From Thermotogota bacterium ADurb.Bin062 (GTDB lineage Bacteria; Thermotogota; Thermotogae; MWEM01), in assembly GCA_002071085.1 (NCBI GenBank), contig MWEM01000005.1:1-64000 (forward strand): DNA of 64,000 nucleotides. Reading direction: 5' to 3'. The translations under genes and the position numbers were made by a program. The notes beneath the pieces were generated by a model. The model ran no database searches. It was not told the DNA's origin and saw only the letters and a list, made by a program, of their open reading frames with translations. Every line of letters starts with the position of its first letter. Position 1 is the first letter of the stretch. This document shows positions 34,745 to 42,514 of the stretch, one piece after another.

Positions 34745-36073
34745 CTAGAGGGCCAAATAATTTTTGTAATAGTAATAACTGTCTTTTTTAATACGCGTCA
34801 GGCTCTTCTCGTAGTCGACATAGATCAAGCCGTATCGTTTGTCGTAGCCCTGGGTCCATTCAAAGCCGTCCAGCAGCGACCAAACGAAGTAACCTCTCAC
34901 GTCCACTCCCTCGGCTATCGCTCGCTGAACGGCCTCGATATGGGATTTCAGATAAGCGATACGCCTTTCGTCGGCGACAACGCCGTTACTTAAGACGTCC
35001 TTATCCGCCATCCCGTTCGCGGTGACGAAGATCGGAATGCTCCCGTATTCTTTTTGCGCTATTTTTAAGAACGCCGTGAGCCCTTGCGGGTAGATCTCCA
35101 AACCGGATTCGGTGGTTTCGCGTTCTGGAGGTGCGTAGGCGAAGAATATCGGCCGACTCATATCCATTTTCACGCGACGCCGGGTATAGTAGTTAATACC
35201 CCAAAAGTCCGGTGCTTTCGCGATACGACTCATCTCTTGCGGGTCAAAGACCGGCAGGAGTCCCAGCCCGCGTACGAACTGCGCCGCTTCCTCCGGATAC
35301 TTTCCGGTGAGGACGGGAAGAAAAAACCAATCGTGTAGCAACTGGTTCGCGATGAAGGCCGTTTGTATGTCCTCTCCGCTCTCGCTCGCGGCTTCGATCC
35401 AGCTGGCTGCGTTGATCAACCCGACCTTTCCGTTCGGTAGCAGCTCGCGGAGGCGCGCGGTCGCCTGGGCGTGCGCGCGAAGCAGGTGATGGGCGACAAG
35501 GAAGGCCGTTTTGAGGTTTTGCTCACCGGGGGTGTACTCTCCCTTTCCGTAAGCGATGAAGGAGAAGCGCATCGGTTCGTTAAGGGTTATCCAGTATGTG
35601 ACACGATCACCGAGCGTACGAAACATCAACGCCGCGTAATCGCCGAAGTACCGATCGATATCCTCTCCGGCCCAGCCGCCAATCCTCTCTTGTAAGGCGA
35701 GGGGGAGATCCCCGTGATAGAGGGTGACGAACGGTGTGATTTGGTTTTCGAGCAAGCGGTCGACCCATCTTTGATAAAAATCCATCCCCGGCGTATTGAC
35801 GGGTCCCCTTCCTTCGGGTAAAACCCTGGGCCAAGAGATCGAGAATCGATAGGCGTTGACTCCCAGTTCTTTCATCAACGCCAAATCCTCTTCGAAGCGA
35901 TGGTAATGGTCGCAGGCGATATCTCCGGTGTGTCCGTCGGCGATACGTCCGGGTTGGCGAGAAAAGGAGGTCCAAATGGAAGGGCCTTTGCCGTCCTCAG
36001 CGTCGGCGCCCTCTACCTGATAGGCCGCCGTCGCTGTTCCCCAAAAGAACTCTTTTGGAAACCCCTTTGGCAC
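34745..36073 (-). CDS. Glycoside hydrolase family 1 protein lacking the catalytic nucleophile
   Basis: 442 residues, full length. The GH1 fold is plain: FFWGTATAAYQVEGA, RFSISWPRVLPEG, the acid/base Glu166 in TLNEPM, and WSLLDGFEWTQGYDKRYG. The nucleophile motif, usually (I/V)TENG, reads VTANG, so Glu is Ala352 (codon GCG at 35020-35018, one base change from GAG). YHWDLPQ reads YHGDLPL, losing the conserved Trp and Gln. Intact frame and good length argue against a recent pseudogene. A nucleophile-less GH1 cannot hydrolyse by the retaining mechanism and resembles engineered glycosynthases. It may be a binding protein, a phosphorylase-like enzyme or a dead paralogue. Confidence 0.9.
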   Translation of the reverse strand: MPKGFPKEFFWGTATAAYQVEGADAEDGKGPSIWTSFSRQPGRIADGHTGDIACDHYHRFEEDLALMKELGVNAYRFSISWPRVLPEGRGPVNTPGMDFYQRWVDRLLENQITPFVTLYHGDLPLALQERIGGWAGEDIDRYFGDYAALMFRTLGDRVTYWITLNEPMRFSFIAYGKGEYTPGEQNLKTAFLVAHHLLRAHAQATARLRELLPNGKVGLINAASWIEAASESGEDIQTAFIANQLLHDWFFLPVLTGKYPEEAAQFVRGLGLLPVFDPQEMSRIAKAPDFWGINYYTRRRVKMDMSRPIFFAYAPPERETTESGLEIYPQGLTAFLKIAQKEYGSIPIFVTANGMADKDVLSNGVVADERRIAYLKSHIEAVQRAIAEGVDVRGYFVWSLLDGFEWTQGYDKRYGLIYVDYEKSLTRIKKDSYYYYKNYLAL

Positions 36074-36085
36074 GTTAACGCCCCC

Positions 36086-37042
36086 TCAGGCACTGTTGGC
36101 GGCATCTTTCAAGAAAAATTGCATCTCTACGATTACCCCTTTTCCAACCTCGGAGACGATGACCATCTTATCGGAGTAGCGGTGCATGTTGGATATACCC
36201 ATTCCAGCCCCGAAGCCCATCTCGCGAATTTGATCAGTCGCCGTCGAATACCCTTCCTGCATCGCTTTGTCCAAGTCCTCGATGCCTTTCCCGTGGTCCT
36301 CAACTCGAACGCGTATGTACTCCGGGTAGAGGAAGCAATAGATGTTTCCGGAGCTCCCCGAATGGATCACCACGTTGGTTTCCGCCTCATAAGAGGCGAT
36401 AGCGACTTTGCGTGCGATCTCTTCTTCGATGCCCCTGCCCTTCAGGAAATCCTTCAACCTGGCGGCGCCGACTCCGGATAGGCTGACTTCGACGTAATCG
36501 ATCGAAAAGGCGAAGTCCGCGCCCAACTTGTTGATCTCCTCTCCCGTGATCAACGAACGGTTCAGCGCCTCTCCGTCGATGACATCCTGACGTCTTTTAT
36601 CCCGGACATAGAGCAGGCGAAACTCTTCCAAAATCCCGCGCAATATGTCCTCTTTCGTGATAATGCCCACCAATCGTTTTTGGTCGTCCACAACGGGGAA
36701 TCGACCAAAACCCGTTCTGGTAAACTTGTCGAATATCTGCGGCAGAGTCTCGTCAGGACTCACCACGACCAGGTTTTTCGTCATGATTTTGTAAATCGGG
36801 TCATGAATCCGATGCCGTTCCAACGCTTTGATGATGTCTTCGATACTGACCAACCCCACCAGGATGTCGTTTTCGACGACCGGCAGACCGGATATCTTTT
36901 TTAATCGCATCAACTCCTTCGCCTGTTCCATCGTACGGTCGGGGCTGATCGAAATGACATTCGGGACCATCAGGTCTTTGGCCGCTAAATCCTTAAACAG
37001 CATTTGCATCTGGTCTATCAGTTTATCGACTGTCGGTTTCAT
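36086..37042 (-). CDS. CBS-domain pair fused to a HATPase_c (anti-sigma-type) kinase domain
   Basis: 318 residues. Two CBS domains (about 20-85 and 88-145, with MVPNVISISPDRTM and GRFPVVDDQKRLVGIITKED) are followed by a GHKL ATPase domain (about 190-318): the N-box in ASYEAETNVVIHS, VEDHGKGI, and the glycine lid MGFGAGMGISNM. Such proteins sense adenylates through CBS and phosphorylate serines of partner proteins in the style of SpoIIAB/RsbW. It overlaps no gene but is 15 bases after the DRTGG gene; the pair is known in Firmicutes and Thermotogota near hydrogenase or redox genes. Confidence 0.9.
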   Translation of the reverse strand: MKPTVDKLIDQMQMLFKDLAAKDLMVPNVISISPDRTMEQAKELMRLKKISGLPVVENDILVGLVSIEDIIKALERHRIHDPIYKIMTKNLVVVSPDETLPQIFDKFTRTGFGRFPVVDDQKRLVGIITKEDILRGILEEFRLLYVRDKRRQDVIDGEALNRSLITGEEINKLGADFAFSIDYVEVSLSGVGAARLKDFLKGRGIEEEIARKVAIASYEAETNVVIHSGSSGNIYCFLYPEYIRVRVEDHGKGIEDLDKAMQEGYSTATDQIREMGFGAGMGISNMHRYSDKMVIVSEVGKGVIVEMQFFLKDAANSA

Positions 37043-37057
37043 AGGCCCCCCTTTTAA

Positions 37058-37420
37058 CTAGAACGCGCGAATATCCTTGAGGTTGTGCGCATACAGCACC
37101 CCACAGGCGGTGTACATCGGTAACGGAGAGTGTAGAAGAGGAATGCCGAACATCTTGGCCGCCTGTATCGTCTCCGCCGGTATCTGCTTCTTTCTGACGA
37201 TCACGACCGTCGCTATGCCGACGATACTGGCCGTTCGCACCACTTGAGGCGTGTTCAACCCGGTGATTAGCAACATACCCGGTTTCGCAAAGGCTAAAAC
37301 GTCGCTCATCATATCGGCCGCTCCGGCTCGATCGATCTCGAGATCATTCAACTTTTCTTCTCCGGAGTAAACCTTTGCCTCTAATATTTTCGAAATATCG
37401 ATGAGTTTCATCTCAATCAC
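37058..37420 (-). CDS. DRTGG-domain protein
   Basis: 120 residues. The pattern [32 protein letters not shown] with the late [19 protein letters not shown] matches DRTGG domains, which often accompany CBS domains and are thought to bind ligands or adenylates. Its start overlaps the thyX stop (ATGA-type). It is the likely partner of the CBS-ATPase protein downstream. Confidence 0.8.
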   Translation of the reverse strand: MIEMKLIDISKILEAKVYSGEEKLNDLEIDRAGAADMMSDVLAFAKPGMLLITGLNTPQVVRTASIVGIATVVIVRKKQIPAETIQAAKMFGIPLLHSPLPMYTACGVLYAHNLKDIRAF

Positions 37421-38135
37421 ACTCCCTCTGGAGAAGCTCCAACAATCTCCCCGCGTATTTATATTTCATATATGCGGTGAATGTCCAAGGACACCGTTCC
37501 TTGAAGATCGCCCCCACCGCCAACGCGTACTGTTGAATCTCCCATTGCGCGTGCTCGTCGGCGCGCAGGGAGAGAAAGTTCATCAACGACCGCGCGTTGA
37601 CCGTCCAATACCACAGCGTATAAAGGTTTAATGGCAACACGATCCTGGCGAGTTCTCGGGCAACCCCCGAAGACAACAACTCCCGGTATCGCTCATAGGT
37701 TTGTCGGCTGTGCTCCGCCACGACCTCCCTCAGAAGGCGATCTTTCTCTGGTGCGTCTTCCACCACGCTCGCCTGACGGTTGACGGCATCCTGACTCCTA
37801 CTGGTCTGCGGGATATAGAACTCCTCCGACATTTCACTGTACCGAGCGCTGATTTCGTTAAAACTGCCGATTCGGTGGCGAAACCATTGCCTGGCCACAA
37901 AGAGCGGCGCTTTTATCCGAAACGTGAAGACGATGTGCTCAAACGGACTCTCGTGCCCGTTCTCCACCAAAAAATCGATCAAAGAACGATCGCGATCGAC
38001 ACTTTTCAACCCTTGTTGGTAAGAGACCCGCGCGGCTTCTACCGCGCGACTGTCGTTTCCGAGAAGATCGACCTCCTGAACGTACCCTTTGTCCAAAACG
38101 AGGTGAACCAAACGATCGTTTTTCGTATCGCTCAT
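37413..38135 (-). CDS. thyX: Flavin-dependent thymidylate synthase
   Basis: 240 residues from MSDTKNDRL; a TTG at 38207 would add 24 residues with no ribosome site. The ThyX motif [16 protein letters not shown] is intact. It uses FAD and methylene-tetrahydrofolate to make dTMP without producing dihydrofolate. Many anaerobes, including Thermotoga, use it in place of ThyA. It heads the minus-strand thyX-DRTGG-CBS unit. Confidence 0.95.
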   Translation of the reverse strand: MSDTKNDRLVHLVLDKGYVQEVDLLGNDSRAVEAARVSYQQGLKSVDRDRSLIDFLVENGHESPFEHIVFTFRIKAPLFVARQWFRHRIGSFNEISARYSEMSEEFYIPQTSRSQDAVNRQASVVEDAPEKDRLLREVVAEHSRQTYERYRELLSSGVARELARIVLPLNLYTLWYWTVNARSLMNFLSLRADEHAQWEIQQYALAVGAIFKERCPWTFTAYMKYKYAGRLLELLQRECD

Positions 38136-38433
38136 CCTTTCGGCACCCGTCGCGGCGCGTACCCGGACAGGGTAACCCGTGCTCTCATTCCAAAGTCCGC
38201 TTATCAATCTATTCTACCAAAAAAACAGCCGGAAAGTTCAGAAACGGTTATTGTGTTCTCTGTTTTGGAGCATCGAGTTTTTTACTAGACAAGTTACACT
38301 TCTTGAAAGGCAAGATTCTCTAAGGCCGCCGCTCCGAACAGCTTGAGGTTTCGGTTTTGGTTCCATCGTTCCTTAGGAGGCCATCCTGTTTTCTTCCGTT
38401 TTTTTCGTCTCTTTTCCATCTTTTTATAACACA

Positions 38434-38950
38434 CACTGGACGCCGTGTGTGTCAAGCTACGGGGTGTAATTAAGAAACAAGGCCAGAATCGATCGCACGG
38501 TTTTTTGGCCATATAGTCATCGCGGCGTAAGCGCCCCTTCTTTTCGCGACGGCGCGATACGCTTCTATGCGAGCTGATCGCGGCGTAAAAAAAAGGCGGA
38601 TCACGGGGGCGTAAAAACCATTTACCCCGCGATAACCCCCACGGTCATCGCGGCGTCAGCGCCCCTTCTTTTCGCGACGGCGCGATACGCTTCTATGCGA
38701 GCTGATCGCGGCGTAAAAAAAAGGCGGATCACGGGGGCGTAAAAACCATTTACCCCGCGATAACCCCCACGGTCATCGCGGCGTCAGCGCACCTTTTTTT
38801 TCGCGATGGCGCGATGCGCTTTCGTAAGGCCATCGCAGTGTAAGCGTTTAAGGGCCTCGAGAGCTTACTGAAAAGCGAAAAAACATGCCGAATTAAAGTT
38901 CTGCGTTCCCAATTTGGTGTACCCCGAGATTATACCCACACTGGATGTCC
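38434..38950 (+). repeat. MITE-like element copy R2, expanded by a 128-bp tandem repeat
   Basis: The element body spans about 38447-38939, starting near GTGTGTCAAGC and ending ATTATACCCAC. Flanks ACTGGACGCC and ACTGGATGTC (8 of 10 identical) look like a decayed duplication. Inside, a 128-base unit begins at 38518, repeats at 38646 with a single change (TAAGCG to TCAGCG), and starts again at 38774 in a partial, diverged third copy to about 38850. A degenerate hairpin unit follows (38887-38911). No real gene lies here; the short minus-strand frame at 38294-38512 crosses the boundary. Together with thyX upstream sequence, this fills 38136-39017. Confidence 0.87.
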
Positions 38951-38966
38951 GCAAAGATGAGTGGTG

Positions 38967-38975
38967 TGTTATAAT
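38967..38975 (+). promoter_or_regulatory. Extended -10 promoter of the secreted protein gene
   Basis: TGT then TATAAT at 38970-38975, about 43 bases before the ATG at 39018. It lies just outside the R2 element. No clear -35. Confidence 0.6.
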
Positions 38976-39017
38976 CCGGTTGACCGAAAGACAACTAAAA
39001 AAGGGAGTGGATTGCGG

Positions 39018-40286
39018 ATGAAAAGAGTGTTGGTCGCGTTGTGTTTAATCTTCAGTTTGTGTGTTCTTGGATTTTCAGATAACCTACTCGGTCTGAGGAC
39101 CGTAGAGGCGACGACGACAGAAGCTGCCACCGAGAAGACCGAAACGGGGAAACTGTCCCTCAAGACGATAGACCCATTACGGGCCTCTTTTCAGGCCGGA
39201 TGGAAGGCACCCAGCCTCCCGGGTTGGAAGGAAGCCGTTGTGGGCGGGTACACGCTCAAACTCCCTGCCGGCTTTTCTTTGAACGCCTCCAAGAGCGGCT
39301 CGAATTTCGACGCGGAGATCGTAGACAGTTCGGGACAATTATTCGCCCGTCTCTTCGTTTATCAATTGGATGCCTATAAGCTGGATGAACTGCTCGTAGA
39401 TCTGACAACCTCTCTGTATGGCGTTCGTACGAGTGGAAGCAAGTCTTTCGAAGAGTATTCCGACCTCCAGAACGGCCGAACCGCATACCTGACGAAGCTG
39501 ACTCTTTCGGACCAGCTCTTTGCGCTCCCGGTTCTGTTGCTCTATCAAAAAGGCGCCCAACAGACGGATGTGAAAAGCGGAACGGTCGTGATGCTGATCG
39601 TGGAGCCGGGTTTGTATCAGGCTCCGGAAAAGCAAGACCTTTTGGCCGCTTGGATAGAGGGGATCGGCGGCTCGTTGATCGGGTCCTACGCGCCCGCCTC
39701 TTCCGCTAAAACAACAGAACCTGTCACGATCCCAGTTAAAGAGACTCCGAAAACAACCGGACTGCCTGCGGGCAAAGACTTCGGCGCGCTCCTGATCCAA
39801 AGGCTGTCTGCGGAGGAGTGGCTGGATAGCCCAAAAAGAGGTTGGAAGACCGCCTACGGAGATTCTTTTTATGTTTTCTACCCCGCGGAGCTCAAACCCG
39901 ATTACTTCTATGCGGACCAATTAGAGGGCTTCGACTTCGTTTCAACCGATATGACCGTCGCCAAACTTTTCGTGGGGTATATCGACGAGGAGCTCCTCTG
40001 CGATGAGCTGTATCAAGACCTCCTCTCATCCTATCTCGGGGGGTTGGGCAACTACAATTTGATCAAAAAAACTCCCTATTTGGATTTGCAATTGGGATTC
40101 GTCAAAACTTACGAACTGTCTTTTTCCGATATGCGCGCTTGGATTATGCTCTTCTCGGAATCCATTATCGAGGATGTTTTTCAAGGAGAGTACATCGTTT
40201 TCATCGGGATCGCGCCGACACGAGAAACCGAAACGTGGAAGGACATCTATCTAGATATGATTATGTCGGTCTCTTTTTTAAATTGA
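39018..40286 (+). CDS. Unknown secreted protein
   Basis: 422 residues from MKRVLVALCLI, 5 bases after a GGGAGTGGATTG stretch; the in-frame start at 38961 lies before the promoter box. A signal peptide (residues 1-20) is followed by a Thr/Glu-rich linker (TVEATTTEAATEKTETG). Two similar units are apparent (around residues 70-220 and 280-420), each with a GYTL/YGDSFYV-type strand then A(R/K)LFV(Y/G)-Q/I-E/D strands and a 'DELL/CDELYQDLL' helix, suggesting an internal duplication. No family was recognised. It may be periplasmic. Confidence 0.75.
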   Translation: MKRVLVALCLIFSLCVLGFSDNLLGLRTVEATTTEAATEKTETGKLSLKTIDPLRASFQAGWKAPSLPGWKEAVVGGYTLKLPAGFSLNASKSGSNFDAEIVDSSGQLFARLFVYQLDAYKLDELLVDLTTSLYGVRTSGSKSFEEYSDLQNGRTAYLTKLTLSDQLFALPVLLLYQKGAQQTDVKSGTVVMLIVEPGLYQAPEKQDLLAAWIEGIGGSLIGSYAPASSAKTTEPVTIPVKETPKTTGLPAGKDFGALLIQRLSAEEWLDSPKRGWKTAYGDSFYVFYPAELKPDYFYADQLEGFDFVSTDMTVAKLFVGYIDEELLCDELYQDLLSSYLGGLGNYNLIKKTPYLDLQLGFVKTYELSFSDMRAWIMLFSESIIEDVFQGEYIVFIGIAPTRETETWKDIYLDMIMSVSFLN

Positions 40287-40295
40287 TCGCTGGAA

Positions 40296-41798
40296 TTGGG
40301 AGACGGTTCCATAGAGGACAGCAATAGGAAAATCTTCGCAATTCAAAGAGCTTTGACAGACTGGTATCGCGCCCACAGGAGAGACTTGCCCTGGAGACGG
40401 ACGAACGACCCGTACGCGATATTGGTGTCCGAGTTGATGTTGCAACAAACCGGAGTCGAGACGGCGATTCGATATTATGAACCGTTCTTGCTCCGTTTTC
40501 CGACAGCGCGCGCTTTGGCGCGCGCCGAAACCGAAGAAGTGCTGAAAAGTTGGGAAGGGCTGGGATACTACGCCCGGGCGAAAAATCTGCGACGCACTTG
40601 CCAGATAATCGTCGAACGCTATGGGGGGAGGATACCCGAAGACTATGCCGCATTGCTCAAGCTGCCCGGTATCGGCGCCTACTCGGCAGGCGCTTTACTC
40701 AGCATAATCTACGAAAGGCCATTCCCCAGCGTAGACGGTAACGTTCATCGAGTTTTTTCTCGGGCTTATGCGCTTGACGATGTTGCGAATGCGCGTGATG
40801 AGAAAAGGCGAACGCATAACCTCGCTCGCGACTATATTCAGATCGCCTTTCAGGGAGGTCTTTCGCCTTCCGACTTCAATCAGGCTTATATAGAACTGGG
40901 CGCCTTAGTCTGTAGTCCAAAGAAGCCTTTGTGCGACAAGTGCCCGATCGCAGGGGATTGTGTCGCTCTCCAAGCGGGTCTGCAGCGTGTTCGGCCATTG
41001 AAGGAAAAGAGTAGAGCCTTGGAAACAAAAGAGATGGAAGTGGGCATCATTTGGAGTAACCAACGGCTGATGCTGGAAAGGAGAGATGAAACGGGGCTGC
41101 TCAAGGGCTTTTGGGGCTTACCAACGACAGAAGCCTTTCTGGGGGCCGAGCCCGGCCAATCCCTCGTGCGTTACCTAGCCACGCGCTATGATTTGGAGAC
41201 GATTTACCCGAGGGAGCTGTTCGTAGAGCAGCACGTCTTCACACATCAACGCTGGCGGATGCGGGTTTTTCACGCTTTTTGTGAATTATCCTGCTCCGAC
41301 GAGCACGATCCCGAACGCTCGTTTGCATTTTTCGACTCTCGGGAGATCGAGGCGCTCGCGATCCCAAAGGCCTTTCGAAAGGTTCTGGCTCGATACGCCG
41401 AACGCCCACTTCACGTCGTGGCCGCCATCATCAAAGACGAAACGGGACGGGTATTTACCGCGAAACGAAAGCCTGGCGGTTATTTTGGGGATTACTGGGA
41501 GTTTCCCGGCGGGAAGGTCGAGCCGGGAGAGACGGAGGAAGCGGCGCTCAAGCGCGAGATACAAGAAGAGCTCTCGATCGTCGTGGAGCCCACGCGATTC
41601 CTCCAAAGAAACGGGTATTCCTATCCGTTCGGTCAACTGCAGATCTCCTTTTATGAATGTGAGAGAAAAGGCGGGACGATCCGCCTCACGGAACACCGGG
41701 AGGGTCGCTGGCTGAAACCCGAACAGATGAAGCCCCAAGAATTCCCACCGGCCGACGCGATGATCATAGAAGCCTTGCAAAGGGCGTTGGGGAAATAA
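40296..41798 (+). CDS. mutY: MutY-MutT fusion: A/G-specific adenine glycosylase with a C-terminal Nudix hydrolase
   Basis: 500 residues from a TTG (weak ribosome site). Residues about 10-230 are MutY: catalytic Glu in LMLQQTGVETAIRYY, HhH LKLPGIGAYSAGAL, catalytic Asp in VDGNVHRVFSR, and the 4Fe-4S set CX6CX2CX5C in VCSPKKPLCDKCPIAGDC. Residues about 235-365 are the MutY-type Nudix recognition domain. Residues about 370-500 are a further Nudix domain with a true box, GGKVEPGETEEAALKREIQEEL, as in MutT. One chain could therefore remove A opposite 8-oxoG and also clean 8-oxo-dGTP from the pool. The last three bases are inside the left flank of element R3. Confidence 0.9.
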   Translation: MGDGSIEDSNRKIFAIQRALTDWYRAHRRDLPWRRTNDPYAILVSELMLQQTGVETAIRYYEPFLLRFPTARALARAETEEVLKSWEGLGYYARAKNLRRTCQIIVERYGGRIPEDYAALLKLPGIGAYSAGALLSIIYERPFPSVDGNVHRVFSRAYALDDVANARDEKRRTHNLARDYIQIAFQGGLSPSDFNQAYIELGALVCSPKKPLCDKCPIAGDCVALQAGLQRVRPLKEKSRALETKEMEVGIIWSNQRLMLERRDETGLLKGFWGLPTTEAFLGAEPGQSLVRYLATRYDLETIYPRELFVEQHVFTHQRWRMRVFHAFCELSCSDEHDPERSFAFFDSREIEALAIPKAFRKVLARYAERPLHVVAAIIKDETGRVFTAKRKPGGYFGDYWEFPGGKVEPGETEEAALKREIQEELSIVVEPTRFLQRNGYSYPFGQLQISFYECERKGGTIRLTEHREGRWLKPEQMKPQEFPPADAMIIEALQRALGK

Positions 41799-42411
41799 AA
41801 GGCGTGGGTCAAGCTATGGAGTGTTATCAAGAAACAAGACGAGAATCGATGGCACGATTTTTAGTCCAGGTAGTCATCGCGGCGTAGAAAGAAGGGACTA
41901 AAGGCGGATCGCGGGGTCGTAAAAACCACTTACCCCGCGATAACCTCACACGGTCATCGCGACGTAAACGTCCCTTCTTTTCGCGACGGCGCGTAAAAAA
42001 GAGGGTTCGCACAGAGGGCACAGAGAACACAGAGAACACAGAGAGAAGATTCTTGGGAAGGCCCTGGGAACGCCAAACTTTAGTTTGGCATGGTTTTTTA
42101 ACTGGGAGCGTTCCAGTGCGCAGCATCGCGGGGGCGTGAAAACCACTACCCCGCGATAACTCCACACGGTCATCGCGGCGTAAGCGTCCCTTCTTTTCGC
42201 GACGGCGCGAAAAAAGAGGGTTCGCACAGAGAACACAGAGAGAAGATTCTTGGGAACGCCCTGGGAACGCTAAACTTTAGTTCGGCATGGTTTAATCTCT
42301 TTATCTGGGAGTGTTCTAGTGCGCAGCATCGCGGGGGCGTAAAAACCACTTAACCAGCGATGAACCTCTTTGTTATGTCACCTTATAACTTGATCCACAC
42401 AGATAAAAGAC
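41793..42411 (+). repeat. MITE-like element copy R3 with a duplicated internal unit
   Basis: Body about 41804-42400, starting GTGGGTCAAGC and ending CTTGATCCACAC, so both ends are inverted copies of the same sequence. Flanks AAATAAAAGGC (41793-41803) and AGATAAAAGAC (42401-42411) match at 9 of 11 positions. The body holds the conserved 10-base stem near 41907-41940, then two diverged copies of a unit of about 217 bases (41952-42168 and 42169-about 42380), each with an ACACAGAG-type short tandem, and a hairpin unit. The left flank includes the mutY stop codon. Minus-strand frames here (41827-42236) are products of the repeats, not genes. A gene-free gap runs on to 42514. Confidence 0.87.
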
Positions 42412-42514
42412 TTCTTGCGGATATTTTTAGAAGTTTAGAAAATATACAAATAAAATAGAAAAGGAGAGATCGTCTTTCTTGCCTCTGGCGTGAGAAAACG
42501 ATAACGGCTTAACG

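Noticed and set aside
34745-36073. GH1 gene as a pseudogene
   Set aside because: The frame is complete with normal length and preserved acid/base residue; only the nucleophile and nearby subsite residues differ.
38294-38512. Minus-strand frame of 72 codons starting in element R2
   Set aside because: It crosses the R2 left boundary, is Lys/Arg-rich by chance of the repeat sequence, and lacks a ribosome site.
38518-38850. CRISPR array
   Set aside because: Units are adjacent with no spacers, 128 bp long, nearly identical, and there is no cas gene.
41827-42236. Minus-strand open frames rich in FSVFSVPSV-type repeats
   Set aside because: They are translations of the ACACAGAG tandem and element modules in R3, have no ribosome site, and change with repeat number.
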